The notes: a model not told the origin generated them from the letters alone. A stretch of 55,221 bases of DNA from Hydrogenophaga sp. (GCF_026125785.1 NZ_JAHCKL010000027.1:1-55221); one strand, 5' to 3'; numbered from the stretch's first letter, positions 42,459 to 51,816 are shown. A program made the numbers and translations.

Positions 42459-43928
42459 TCAACGGTCCTTCAGACCCGCCACGCCCGCATGGGCCAGCAA
42501 ACGCAGCCGTGCGGACTTCCACTCGGATGCGGTGCGCACCCATTCCTGCTGGGCGTCTGCCAGGGAGGCCTGGGCCTGGAGCATCTCCGAGACATCGGAT
42601 ACGCCCGCTTCAAACTTGCGCTTCACGCTGGAAAGCGCTTCCTGAGCGGCCTCCAGCAGAGCCTTGGCGTACCCCAGTTTTCTCAGGGCGACACCGGCTT
42701 GCACATGCGCCTTGGCGATCTCACTGAGCACCTGCGCTTCCATCCGCGCGGCCTCGGCTTCTTGGATGCTGACCTGTGCGCGTGCCGCCTGCATCTTGTA
42801 CGTTCGGGAAAACCCTTCGAACAAGGGGATGTTCAACGTGATGCCGGTCACGGATTCTCTTGAGCGGGCACTCGGCAAACCCTGGTTGGGGCGTCCATTG
42901 ATGTAGTGACCCTGCGTGAACTCCAGGGTAGGCAGTCCTTCGGACTGAACGACACGAAGCCGGTCTCTGGCGGCCTCCGCTTCCAGGCGGGCGGCTCGCA
43001 GAGAAGGATGCTGCTGCATCGCCAGGGACAGCCATTCCGACAGACCCTGTTGCAGCTCGGCGTTTGAAGCAATTGAATCATCCGATTCATCTTCGAGTTC
43101 CCAACCCCGGGCTGACCATTGGGAGGCAGGTAGCGAGATGATCGCTTGCAGGGCAAGCATCGCAGTCTCATGTTGGCCTTCGGCACCGACCCTGTCCAGT
43201 TCTGCTTTGGCCAGTGCGACCCGGGCCTGAAGTGTCTGGGACTGTGAGCCGATGCCTTTGGATTCCAGTCGTTTCGATATATCCAGAGTCTGTCTGGCCA
43301 GCCCTTCGCTGGTTCGTCTGAACGCATGACTGGCGCCCGCGGTCTGTGCCTCGAAGTAGGCGGCGGTGACCGCCGAGAAGATGCGTTGCAGTTCGGCATC
43401 GTGCGTGGCCATGGCTGCGCCCAGCAGCGATTGCGCCATGCTCTGGCTGGCGTTGCGGCCACCTCCATCCAGCAGGCGCCAGGTGAGTGTGGCGAACTGT
43501 GATGTGTTTCTCCGGTCTGATCGCAAGGTGAACTGTGACTCCGGTTGCTGTGTGATCTGGCGTTGGGAACTGGCGCCGATGTTCAGGGAGGGCAGGTAGG
43601 CGGCGCGGGCTTCTCCGAGTTGAGCCGCCTGCCGCGTGATGGACGCCGCAGCGATCCGGATCTGTGGCTGCTGACACAAGGCCAGCTGAATCGCCTGGGT
43701 CAGTGTCAGCTTGGCAACGGGCGGCGGGTCGGTGCATTCATAGGGAGCCGCGTCTCCCGGGAGCATCTGGGCGCCATTCAACAGTGGCGGCATGGCAAGC
43801 AAGGGGTCCTGAAAGGGGGTGATCACCCGTTCCGTCCAGGTCTGTGCCTGCGCCGCGCCCAACAAGGCCAGCCCAACCGCTGCGAAGAAACCCCATCGCA
43901 CCGCGCGGACCAGGTGTTCAGCGCTCAT
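42459..43928 (-). CDS. TolC-family outer-membrane channel of the type I secretion system
   Basis: This 489-residue protein has a signal peptide (to about 30, LALLGAAQA) and two TolC-type repeats; LTLTQAIQLALCQQPQI and RAAYLPSLNIGASSQRQ are typical, as are the second-repeat AALEAARDRL-like helix and GFSRTYKMQAARAQVSIQEAEAARM. It forms the outer-membrane duct for export through the HlyD- and HlyB-like proteins. It is the last gene of the secretion operon and overlaps hlyD by 11 bp. GC content here is close to the chromosome's, unlike the far right of the island. Confidence 0.9.
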   Translation of the reverse strand: MSAEHLVRAVRWGFFAAVGLALLGAAQAQTWTERVITPFQDPLLAMPPLLNGAQMLPGDAAPYECTDPPPVAKLTLTQAIQLALCQQPQIRIAAASITRQAAQLGEARAAYLPSLNIGASSQRQITQQPESQFTLRSDRRNTSQFATLTWRLLDGGGRNASQSMAQSLLGAAMATHDAELQRIFSAVTAAYFEAQTAGASHAFRRTSEGLARQTLDISKRLESKGIGSQSQTLQARVALAKAELDRVGAEGQHETAMLALQAIISLPASQWSARGWELEDESDDSIASNAELQQGLSEWLSLAMQQHPSLRAARLEAEAARDRLRVVQSEGLPTLEFTQGHYINGRPNQGLPSARSRESVTGITLNIPLFEGFSRTYKMQAARAQVSIQEAEAARMEAQVLSEIAKAHVQAGVALRKLGYAKALLEAAQEALSSVKRKFEAGVSDVSEMLQAQASLADAQQEWVRTASEWKSARLRLLAHAGVAGLKDR

Positions 43929-45261
43929 GCAGGGCCTCCCTGGTGTGACGCATCACGGGAGAGAGAACGTACTCGATCACCCTGCGCTTGCCGGTCTTGA
44001 TGTCCACTTGCACCGACAGTCCGGCAGACAAGGGCATCGACTTGCCCTCGATGGCGATCGTGCTCTGATCCAGGACGACCCTGGCGGTGTAGACGGGGCC
44101 CCGCGTCTCGTCCTGTACAGCATCTTGCGAGACATGCCGGACCGTTGAAGCGATCGTTCCGTACTTCGTGTAGTCGAAGGCTTCGACCTTGACGGCGGCA
44201 GCTTGTCCCTCGCTGACGAAGCCGATGTCTTTGTTGTCGACAAGTGCCTCGACTTCCACGGCGTTGTCCAGTGGAACGATCTGCATCAGCGGCTGCGCGG
44301 CTGGCACCACGCCTCCCACGGTGTGCACCGTGAGCTGCTGCACGGTGCCGTCCACGGGGGCCGTGAGCTTCAGAAGGCGGCTGTGTGCCTGGGCGCGCCG
44401 CTGGTCCTGTCGCGCAGCGGCAATGATGTGATTGCCCTCCGTCATCGCATCCAGGGCGTCCTTGCGAGTCTGGGCGATCAGTGCGGCGCGCTGGTTCCTG
44501 GCATCCAGGAGCCTGCCAGCGGTGTCGAGACGACTCTGTTCGGCTTCCAGCCAGGCGTGATGAGACACCGTGTTGCCTTCCAGCAGGGATTTCAGATCAT
44601 CCGCCCGCCGTGTGGCCAGTGGCATGGCCTCGCTGTACCGGGCGATCTCACCCTCCAGCCGTTCCAGCCTGGCCCTGAAATCCTCGAAGTGGGCCCGCAA
44701 CTGCAAGGCGGCCGCTTGCCTGGCCTCGGTGGAAAGCTCCGGTACCGGCGGCAGGGTGGGTGGGCGCATCTGTTCGACAGCGTGCACCATCGCTTGCGAG
44801 CGGGCCACCTGCAGCCTGGCCTGTGTCACGGCTTCCGCTGCCTTGTCGTTCTCGGCGTCGCTGGCGCTGGAGTCCAGTTCGATCAGGACGTCGCCCGCCT
44901 TCACACGCTGCCCCTCCGTCACGTGCAGCGCCCGCACGCTGGCAACGTCCACCGAGCCAATCGTCTTGGTTCGAGACGAAGGAATGATCCGGCCAGTGGC
45001 GCTCACGATGATGTCCACCTTTCCAAGGATGGCCCAGAGCAGCGCGACAAGCACCAAGGCCATGAGGATGCGCCCGGACCAACGCAGACCTGCCGACGCA
45101 GGCGCCTCTTGCAGCGCGAGCCTGGCCGGCAGGAACTCGGCCTCGTCCTGGTTGAAGAACCCGGTCTTCAGGGTGTGCCGTTGCCCCCAGAAGTAGGAGA
45201 AGCGGGCGACGTACTTCATGACCAGCTCCATCCAGGCACGAAAGCGTGGAAACAGGTTCAT
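43918..45261 (-). CDS. HlyD-family type I secretion adaptor
   Basis: This is a 447-residue periplasmic adaptor with a cytosolic N-terminus (1-55), one membrane segment (about 62-80, GRILMALVLVALLWAILGKV), two lipoyl/barrel-sandwich halves (SVDVASVRALHVTEGQRVKAG and VDGTVQQLTVHTVGGVV), a long coiled-coil between about 145 and 290, and the C-terminal motif DQSTIAIEGKSMPLSAGLSVQVDIKTGKRRV. It connects the inner-membrane ABC protein to TolC. Its start overlaps the ABC gene by 4 bp and its end overlaps tolC by 11 bp. Confidence 0.94.
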   Translation of the reverse strand: MNLFPRFRAWMELVMKYVARFSYFWGQRHTLKTGFFNQDEAEFLPARLALQEAPASAGLRWSGRILMALVLVALLWAILGKVDIIVSATGRIIPSSRTKTIGSVDVASVRALHVTEGQRVKAGDVLIELDSSASDAENDKAAEAVTQARLQVARSQAMVHAVEQMRPPTLPPVPELSTEARQAAALQLRAHFEDFRARLERLEGEIARYSEAMPLATRRADDLKSLLEGNTVSHHAWLEAEQSRLDTAGRLLDARNQRAALIAQTRKDALDAMTEGNHIIAAARQDQRRAQAHSRLLKLTAPVDGTVQQLTVHTVGGVVPAAQPLMQIVPLDNAVEVEALVDNKDIGFVSEGQAAAVKVEAFDYTKYGTIASTVRHVSQDAVQDETRGPVYTARVVLDQSTIAIEGKSMPLSAGLSVQVDIKTGKRRVIEYVLSPVMRHTREALHER

Positions 45262-47210
45262 GTCGCCATGCCCTCGGCCAACCGGTGGTTCTTGCCTTCC
45301 CCGCTCTGGAGCCGATTCAGGTGGCTGTAGATGCCATGGGCGTTCTTCAGCAGTTCGGCATGGTGGCCATCCTCCACGATCTGCCCTTTTTCCATGACGA
45401 CGATGCGGTCGGCGTCTCGCACCGCGCTCAGGCGGTGGGCGATGATCAGCACGGTGCGCCCTGCCGCGATGCGGCTCATGTTGTCCTGGATGATGCGTTC
45501 GGACTCGTAGTCCAGCGCGCTGGTGGCCTCGTCGAGAATCAGAATGCGCGGGTTCGACACCAGTGCGCGTGCAATGGCGATGCGCTGTCGCTGTCCACCA
45601 GAAAGGCCGGTTCCGTTTTCGCCTATCCAGGTGTCGTAACCCTGAGGCAGTTCGCAGATGAAGTCGTGGGCACCAGCCAGTTGGGCCACGGCCATGATCG
45701 ATTCCAGTGGCAGCGACGGATCGCTCAAAGCAATGTTGTCTCGCACCGAGCAGGAAAACAGAGTGCTTTCCTGGAGAACCACCCCGATCTGCTGCCTGAG
45801 TGAAGCGGTGTCCGTTACCGCGATGTCATGTCCGTCGATGCAGATCCGCCCACGGCTGGGAACGTGCAACCGTTGAACCAGCTTGGTCAACGTGCTCTTG
45901 CCGGAGCCGGAGCGCCCCACGATGCCAATGACTTCGCCCGGACGAACCTTCAAGGAAACCGATCGGATGACATCTTGCGCATCGGGCTGGTAGCGAAACG
46001 ACACCTGATCGAACTCGATCGCTCCAGCCACCCTCGGCATGCGGCTCCTGCTGGACGCAGATTCCGTGTGCGTATTCAGGATGTCGCCCAGCCGGCTCAT
46101 GGAGATGCCCACTTGCTGGAAGTCGTTCCACAACTGGGCCATGCGAAGAATGGGGGACGAGACCTGCGCCGCCAGCATGTTGAAGGCGACCAGTTCCCCC
46201 ACCGTCAACTGGTTGTCGATGACCAGCAGCGCGCCGAGCCACATGATGCACACCGTGACCAGCTTGCTCACCAGCGTCACGCTTGCGCTGGCCACCAGCG
46301 AAATATGGGTGGTTGAGAGGCTCGCGGCCACATAGGCCGCGAGTTGCTGGTCCCACTTGCGCTGCCAACGGGGTTCCAGGGCCATGGACTTGATGGTGTC
46401 CATTCCGCCCAGACTCTCCACCAGGAACGATTGGTTCTCGGCGCCCTTGTTGAACTTCTCGTTGAGCCTGTTGCGCAGGATGGGGGTGAAAACCAGCGAC
46501 AGCACCAGGTAGACCGGAATCGAACCCAGCACGATCCACGTCAAGGTCACGCTGTACCAGAACATGACGGCCAGAAACAGTCCGGAGAACACCAGGTCCA
46601 GGACCAGCGTCATGGCGTTGCTGGTGAGAAAGTTCCTGATGTTCTCCAACTCCCGGATGCGCGCCACCGAATCACCGGCCCGCCTTGCCTGAAAGTAGCT
46701 GATGGGCAGGCTCAGCAGGTGCCCGAACAGGCGGGCGCCCAACTCGACGTCGATCTTGCTGCTGGTGCCGGCGAACACCGCGGTGCGAATGCCTGAGAGC
46801 AAGGCTTCGAATACGGTCGCCGCGACGAGACCGATGGCGACCACATTCAGCGTGGTCATCGCCTGGTTCACCAGCACCTTGTCCATCACGACCTGGAAGA
46901 ACATCGGCGTGACGAGGCCCAGTATTTGCAAGACAAGGGAAATCAGAAGCACCTCGCCAAGGGCCTTGCGGTACTTGACGATGGCGGGAATGAACCAGGT
47001 GAAATCGAACTTCGTCAGTTCAGCGGCGAAACTCGCCTGGCTGGTGAAGTAGATCAGCTCGCCCGACCAGTGGACCTGCAGGCTGGCCAGGTCCTTGATG
47101 GCGGGTGGCTGGCCTGGCAGTTGCACCAGCGCCCGCAACTGGGGTGCGCTCGCGTCCACCTTGCCGAGCAGAAAGAAACCGCCATCGCGACCCACCGCGA
47201 TGGCCGGCAC
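45258..47210 (-). CDS. Type I secretion ABC transporter (HlyB-like), 5' end missing
   Basis: This 650-residue peptide exporter is about 60 residues shorter than HlyB-type proteins at the N-terminus. It opens with GTG at 47210 as PAIAVGRDGGFFLLG, which is the middle of the usual N-terminal C39-like domain; the start codon and first part of that domain are missing. The rest is intact: LGLVTPMFFQVVMDKVLVNQAMTTL (exporter helices), ELGARLFGHLLSLPISYFQARRAGD, Walker A GRSGSGKSTLTKL, LSGGQRQRIAIARAL, LILDEATSALD and AHRLSAV. It overlaps the out-of-frame end of the RTX gene by 191 bp. Without its own initiation site, expression may depend on re-initiation after the toxin frame. Confidence 0.9.
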   Translation of the reverse strand: MPAIAVGRDGGFFLLGKVDASAPQLRALVQLPGQPPAIKDLASLQVHWSGELIYFTSQASFAAELTKFDFTWFIPAIVKYRKALGEVLLISLVLQILGLVTPMFFQVVMDKVLVNQAMTTLNVVAIGLVAATVFEALLSGIRTAVFAGTSSKIDVELGARLFGHLLSLPISYFQARRAGDSVARIRELENIRNFLTSNAMTLVLDLVFSGLFLAVMFWYSVTLTWIVLGSIPVYLVLSLVFTPILRNRLNEKFNKGAENQSFLVESLGGMDTIKSMALEPRWQRKWDQQLAAYVAASLSTTHISLVASASVTLVSKLVTVCIMWLGALLVIDNQLTVGELVAFNMLAAQVSSPILRMAQLWNDFQQVGISMSRLGDILNTHTESASSRSRMPRVAGAIEFDQVSFRYQPDAQDVIRSVSLKVRPGEVIGIVGRSGSGKSTLTKLVQRLHVPSRGRICIDGHDIAVTDTASLRQQIGVVLQESTLFSCSVRDNIALSDPSLPLESIMAVAQLAGAHDFICELPQGYDTWIGENGTGLSGGQRQRIAIARALVSNPRILILDEATSALDYESERIIQDNMSRIAAGRTVLIIAHRLSAVRDADRIVVMEKGQIVEDGHHAELLKNAHGIYSHLNRLQSGEGKNHRLAEGMAT

Positions 47211-50200
47211 CCCAGAGCTTGCCGGCGTTCACGCCGATGATCACGCCCCGGCCTCCCTTGATCAGGTTGGCGATGGCTTGCTCGTTGTAGCCCAGAAGCA
47301 CATCGTTGCGAATGCCGTAGCTGTTGAGCAGAGCCTGCTGCCCCATGTAGTTGGAGCCGCCGCGCTGGTACGCCGTTTTCGTGGGGTCGGTCACGCACCA
47401 CTGGTTGTCGATGGCCTTCTGCACCACCTGCGCTTCAGACACCGCCTGGTTCGCCTGGGTGCTGAGGTTGGCAATCGCCGTCAGGGCGCAGGTGCCCTGG
47501 TAGCCCGCCACCGCATCGCCCTGCATGTAGTCGAGTTCGAACGCCTTGGGGTACCCGTACACCAGAATGTCCACGCCATCCGCCAGGCCCTTCTCCGCCT
47601 TGGAAAAGTCCAGCAAGGTCAGGTTCTCGACCTGGGCACCCAGGGCATAGCTGATGCTCGCCTTGACCGTGTCGATGCCCTCCGAGGCCAGCTCCACCAC
47701 CTGGTCAGCCACGTTGTCCACGTAGTAGATGTCGTTGCCGGCGCCGCCCAGCATGGTGTCCGCGCCGGTGACGCCGTCCAGGATGTTGTCCTGGCTGTTG
47801 CCCAGTATGCGGTTGTTCAGGCTGTTGCCCGTGCCGTGGATGTTGAAGCCTTCGACCAGGCGGAGTTCCTCGATGTTGGCGTTCAGGATGTAGTTGGCGC
47901 TGCTGATGACGGTGTCGTAACCTTCATTGCGCTGTTCGAGGATCACGTCGTTGACGCTGTTGACCACGTAGGTGTCGTCGCCCTTGCCGCCTTCCATGCT
48001 GTCGGCGCCGGCCCCGCCGTCGAGGTAGTCGTTGCCCAGCCCGCCGAGCAAGGTGTCCCGTCCGGCCCCGCCGTAGAGGAAGTCGTTGTCGGTTTCGCCC
48101 GCGCTCAGGCTTTGCTTGGTCTCGTTGGCCGCGGTGAACCCGACGATGATGTCGTCTCCGTCGCCACCGTAGAGGAGGTCGTTGCCCACGCCGCCAAAGA
48201 GCCGGTCGTTGCCGCTCTCGCCGTACAGGGCGTCATTGCCTGCACCGCCTTGCAGTTCGTCGTTGCCGGTTCCCCCCCACGCCTGGTCGTCGCCCAGGCC
48301 CCCGACGATCAGGTCGTTGCCCGCGCCACCCCACAGCGTGTCGTTGTCCGTCTCTCCCGCCAGGAGCGACTGCTTGGCCTCGTTGGTTGCCGTGAAGCCC
48401 ACCAGGATGTCGTCGCCGTCCCCACCCCAGATCTGGTCATCGCCCACCTGGCCAAAGAGCTTGTCCGCCCCCGCCCCGCCATCGATAGCGTCGTTGCCGG
48501 CGCCACCCGAGACCTCATCGTTGCCGGCCGCGCCCAACAGCGTGTCCATGCCATCACCCCCACTGAGCAGGTCGTCGTCGGCGCCTCCATCGAGGTAGTC
48601 GTCGCCCAGGCCGCCGTACATCTGGTCCGCCCCCGCCCCGCCCAGCAAGACGTCGTTGTCGGTCTCCCCGGCCAGCAGCGTCTGCTTGGTGTCGTTGCTG
48701 GCGGTGAACCCCATCAGGATGTCGTTGCCATCGCCGCCCACCAGCGTGTCGTTGCCCACCTGGCCGAAGAGCTTGTCCTGGCCTGCTCCGCCATCGAGCT
48801 GGTCGCTGCCCGCGCCGCCCTGCAGCTCGTCGTTGCCCAGGCCTCCGACCAGGATGTCGTTGTCGTCCATGCCGAACAGCAGGTCGTCACCCGCACCTCC
48901 GTCCAGCGTGTCCGCGCCGGCATCGCCCGACAGCACGTCATTGCCTTCTTCGCCAAAGAGCTTGTCCGCGCCGGCGTACCCGTACAGCGTGTCGTTGCCC
49001 GTGCCGCCCCACAGGTTGTCGTTGCGGGTGCTGCCGCCCATGACATCGTTGCCCCCGCCGGCATAGAAGTTTTGCACCAGCGCCAGGTTGAAGTACTTGC
49101 CGTTGTAGGCTTGGTAGTAGTTGATGTCGAAGTTGTCGTTGCCCTCGGTACCCACCATGTTCAGGGTATTGCTCGAAATCTTGATCTGCGAGGCGCTCCA
49201 GTCGATCCAGAGCCCCGGGGCCACGGTGAAGCGGTTGTCCGTGGCGCGAAGCACGGCGTAGTTGCTGGCCAGGGCGGCGGGGGAGGCAGGTGCCACCCGG
49301 TTCGCCACAGGCGCCAGCAGGTTGTTCTGTGCCGTGGTTCGGGAAACGGCGTTGCCTGCGGTGTAGGTGGCGTAGTCGCCGGCGCGCAGTTGCACGAGGC
49401 CGGCCGCCGCCAGCGCCGCGCTCAGCGTGGTCAGCTCATTGGTGGCGGGCGTGCCGCCCTGGTTGAGCACACCGTCTTCGTTCAGGTCGCCCCAGGCGTT
49501 GAGCCCATTCAACTCGTTGCCGCTGAGCCGCCCATCGTTGTTGGCGTCCAGCGCCGCCAATTGCGCGGCCGTCAGGCCCACGCCCGCGCTGTTGACCACG
49601 CGAAAGGTCTTGCCCGCGATCGACGCCGCAGTGTCCAGGCTGTTGTTCCTGCTCTCGTAGAAGGCCCCGATCGGGTTGCTCCAGCCCGCGCCACCAGCGG
49701 GTGCCTGCAAGCCATACCCGCCACCCGGCAACAGGCCCGAACCGCCGTTCATGAGCTCGCGGGTCGTCTCCGCCGTGAACGCCTGCCACTGCGCACTGCC
49801 CAGCGTGCCTTGGGCGTACATGTCCCTCAACTGCCGCTCGGCCTCCAGCCGCTGCCACTGGCTGGCCAGGTCGTAGCTCACGCTGCCAATGTTCAGGGTG
49901 GTGCGGTCCAGGACGTTGTCGCCGTTCGTGTCGCTGCGCAGTTCCTGTACGCCGCTAGCGAGGTCTTTCCACTGGTCTGCCACTTTGGTCTGCCTCGGAC
50001 CTGTGTCGACCATCCAACGGGTGAGCGGCCGACCATTTTCATCTTCCAATATGTCACCGTTGGCGGCAAGCCGGTAAATTTCAGTGTAAAGGAGTGCGGG
50101 TTGACTGGTGTCAAAGCGCTTGTTTGCGGGGACATCCTCAATGGCGAAGCCGCTTTTCTGAAAATAGGCGGTAAGTCCCTCCAATGCATTGGCCGCGGTA

Positions 50201-50964
50201 CCATGCTCATCGTAGCCACCTCCAATGCCGCAATGGTTGCCCCGCAGCCAAACCTCGGTTACCCGGCTGTCGGCGTCGTAGTCCAATACCCGGAAATCGG
50301 AGCGGTTTTCATCCAGTGCGCTGAGCTGCAGAACGTTCCGGACGTTTCCTGGAATACCCGAGTTTTGCGTCATGAAACGGTTGACGGGATCGATGATGGC
50401 AAGTGCATCCACTGCAACGCTTCCGGGAGGTGCCCAGACCTTACCCGTATCGTCCTGAATGCCACGCTCGTCCAACAGTTGTGCGAAACGAATAGCGGTA
50501 GGAGAGCCTCGGCTGAAACCCACTGCCGCGACGCCAATGTCGGCTGCGGTGGCGTCAGGATGGTTCTTCAAATAATGTATTGCTTCTGAAGCGAATTCTT
50601 GGTATGCCAAGTTGGCGGCGAATTCTGCAGGCGTTGTGGGTGCTACCCCTGCTTCAACCAAGTAACCCATCTTCTCGCCTGTGCCAATACCTTGATAATA
50701 TTTGGCTTTTAGTATCTCGGCGCTAGCATGACTTGCTGCCTCTGCTTGATCAAAAAGATTGGCAACATTGGTTTGGAAGGAGCTTTTAGGTAGATTGTCC
50801 TTATCGTTGTTTGTGCCATCGAAGGCCACAAAGTACTGAAATCCTCGTTCTGCAATAGGTACCTTGCTGCCGGCATCTGCCATTTGTTGCTGTTTTGCTG
50901 CTTCGGCTTGCAGCTGTTGGATTGTTAATGAACCGATAACTGCCGTACCATTGCTTGCTCCCAT
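47020..50964 (-). CDS. RTX protein with DUF2235/Tle1-like lipase domain and broken C39-like domain
   Basis: This is a 1314-residue protein. Residues 40-285 look like the DUF2235/Tle1 phospholipase family: FVAFDGTNND (44-53), the nucleophile elbow GFSRG (Ser151), LAIIDPVNRF (candidate Asp192) and WLRGNHCGIGGGYDEHG (His244). An EF-hand-like DANNDGRLSGNEL with DLNEDGVLN is near 475-500. About 640-1000 are RTX nonapeptides (GGxGNDxLx). About 1140-1250 resemble a papain-fold C39-like domain (GYQGTCALTAIANL) cut before its histidine. After VNAGKLWG (about 1250) the frame passes into the transporter gene, giving 64 unrelated Arg/Gly/Ala-rich residues; the native end and C-terminal secretion signal are lost. 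A good SD precedes the start, 14 bp after the lipoprotein stop. Confidence 0.85.
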   Translation of the reverse strand: MGASNGTAVIGSLTIQQLQAEAAKQQQMADAGSKVPIAERGFQYFVAFDGTNNDKDNLPKSSFQTNVANLFDQAEAASHASAEILKAKYYQGIGTGEKMGYLVEAGVAPTTPAEFAANLAYQEFASEAIHYLKNHPDATAADIGVAAVGFSRGSPTAIRFAQLLDERGIQDDTGKVWAPPGSVAVDALAIIDPVNRFMTQNSGIPGNVRNVLQLSALDENRSDFRVLDYDADSRVTEVWLRGNHCGIGGGYDEHGTAANALEGLTAYFQKSGFAIEDVPANKRFDTSQPALLYTEIYRLAANGDILEDENGRPLTRWMVDTGPRQTKVADQWKDLASGVQELRSDTNGDNVLDRTTLNIGSVSYDLASQWQRLEAERQLRDMYAQGTLGSAQWQAFTAETTRELMNGGSGLLPGGGYGLQAPAGGAGWSNPIGAFYESRNNSLDTAASIAGKTFRVVNSAGVGLTAAQLAALDANNDGRLSGNELNGLNAWGDLNEDGVLNQGGTPATNELTTLSAALAAAGLVQLRAGDYATYTAGNAVSRTTAQNNLLAPVANRVAPASPAALASNYAVLRATDNRFTVAPGLWIDWSASQIKISSNTLNMVGTEGNDNFDINYYQAYNGKYFNLALVQNFYAGGGNDVMGGSTRNDNLWGGTGNDTLYGYAGADKLFGEEGNDVLSGDAGADTLDGGAGDDLLFGMDDNDILVGGLGNDELQGGAGSDQLDGGAGQDKLFGQVGNDTLVGGDGNDILMGFTASNDTKQTLLAGETDNDVLLGGAGADQMYGGLGDDYLDGGADDDLLSGGDGMDTLLGAAGNDEVSGGAGNDAIDGGAGADKLFGQVGDDQIWGGDGDDILVGFTATNEAKQSLLAGETDNDTLWGGAGNDLIVGGLGDDQAWGGTGNDELQGGAGNDALYGESGNDRLFGGVGNDLLYGGDGDDIIVGFTAANETKQSLSAGETDNDFLYGGAGRDTLLGGLGNDYLDGGAGADSMEGGKGDDTYVVNSVNDVILEQRNEGYDTVISSANYILNANIEELRLVEGFNIHGTGNSLNNRILGNSQDNILDGVTGADTMLGGAGNDIYYVDNVADQVVELASEGIDTVKASISYALGAQVENLTLLDFSKAEKGLADGVDILVYGYPKAFELDYMQGDAVAGYQGTCALTAIANLSTQANQAVSEAQVVQKAIDNQWCVTDPTKTAYQRGGSNYMGQQALLNSYGIRNDVLLGYNEQAIANLIKGGRGVIIGVNAGKLWGAGHRGGSRWRFLSARQGGRERTPVAGAGATARPATRHQGPGQPAGPLVGRADLLHQPGEFRR
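47990..49060. repeat. RTX nonapeptide-coding repeat with three super-repeat blocks
   Basis: The DNA encodes more than 25 calcium-binding GGxGxDxLx nonapeptides. Three copies of an inserted segment (GFTAsNdtKQtLLAGETDND) recur at about 48704, 48392 and 48134; their spacing is 312 and 258 bp (104 and 86 residues), a difference of exactly two nonapeptides. This indicates block duplication followed by loss or gain of two repeats. Confidence 0.85.
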
Positions 50965-50978
50965 GATTTATGCTTCCT

Positions 50979-51497
50979 TTAGTCAAATGGGTGAGGTGTT
51001 GGGTAGATTTCGTAGGTGACATAGAGCTCTGAGCGATAGGTTCTTAAGATGGGTGGTTCTCCCCAGTATTTCTTGGGTTTGTCGGTAACCAGATAGACAT
51101 ACAAATTCTTTCCTTCAATAACAAAAGTCAAGGTCTGCAGGCTCATGTTCTTGGGTAAGCGCCCACGCAAATCGACCCGATGCTCGACCATTTCTCCCGT
51201 ATCTTTCAATAGCCAACGCACATAAAGAAATTCGCCAACTGGCATGGACGCATTGATGCTGGTGTTTGAGGGTAGTCTGAGGGCACCAGGCATTGCCTTT
51301 CTATGAACCATGCTGAATTGACCGCCATAGTCGTATTCCTGCAGCTCAATGTTGCTGTTAGGGCCGGAAAACCAGCGGTCGTTGTAACCATCGAATGCAA
51401 ATCGGTGATAGACCAGTTGAGGGTTGCTGGCACACGCCTGCAGCGCCAATAAGAAAGTCAATAGGCTCAGTCTGAGGAGGCGCCAAATGCAGGTCAT
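50979..51497 (-). CDS. Small lipoprotein A, candidate immunity protein for the RTX lipase
   Basis: This 172-residue protein has a lipoprotein signal peptide (MTCIWRLLRLSLLTFLLALQ, Cys22 after LALQA). The mature part is diverged from copy B over about residues 25-85 and almost identical from about 92 (MPVGEFLYVRW) to the end (NMSLQTLTFVIEGKNLYVYL, KPKKYWGEPPIL, HPFD). The ATG at 51497 has an SD (GGAG) seven bases ahead and is preferred to the ATG at 51515. Its stop is 14 bp before the toxin start, so it is made first from the same mRNA. Lipoproteins of this appearance accompany DUF2235/Tle1 effectors; immunity is inferred, not shown. Confidence 0.75.
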   Translation of the reverse strand: MTCIWRLLRLSLLTFLLALQACASNPQLVYHRFAFDGYNDRWFSGPNSNIELQEYDYGGQFSMVHRKAMPGALRLPSNTSINASMPVGEFLYVRWLLKDTGEMVEHRVDLRGRLPKNMSLQTLTFVIEGKNLYVYLVTDKPKKYWGEPPILRTYRSELYVTYEIYPTPHPFD

Positions 51498-51510
51498 GAG
51501 AGCTCCGGAA

Positions 51511-51609
51511 TTCATGGATGCCCTTGCCCGCGCTGTCATGCGGTGGGGTGGGTCATGGGGCCGATTGAGCGAGCCAGCGTGTGCCGGTGCGAGGAAGGCA
51601 CAGGCTCGG
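51511..51609. repeat. Direct repeat, left copy (99 bp)
   Basis: It begins TTCATGGATG and ends GCACAGGCTCGG and is almost identical to 55122-55220 (two mismatches seen). It lies directly upstream of lipoprotein A, in the leader of the immunity-toxin operon. The two copies flank a segment of about 3.5 kb. Confidence 0.9.
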
Positions 51610-51816
51610 ACCCAGCCTGCTTGCCGGTGCGGTTGTTTTTGCCGTCGACTGCTTCTCCGGATGGCCCGTTCGTCCGTCTGGAAACCCGAGAGGCCAGCGG
51701 TTTTGATGGCCTTTGCCGCGAAGATGGTGGGTGGATGCCCATGTTTTGCCCCCTGTGTGCGGTACACATGCCGCATGTTTGTCGTGGTGTGTTTATAAAT
51801 CCAAAGTACTAATATC

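Noticed and set aside
47095-50589. A very long open frame on the plus strand opposite the RTX gene
   Set aside because: It mirrors the GC-rich RTX repeats in a complementary frame. Its translation is repetitive Val/Ala/His-rich sequence without any family motif, while the minus strand has clear domains.
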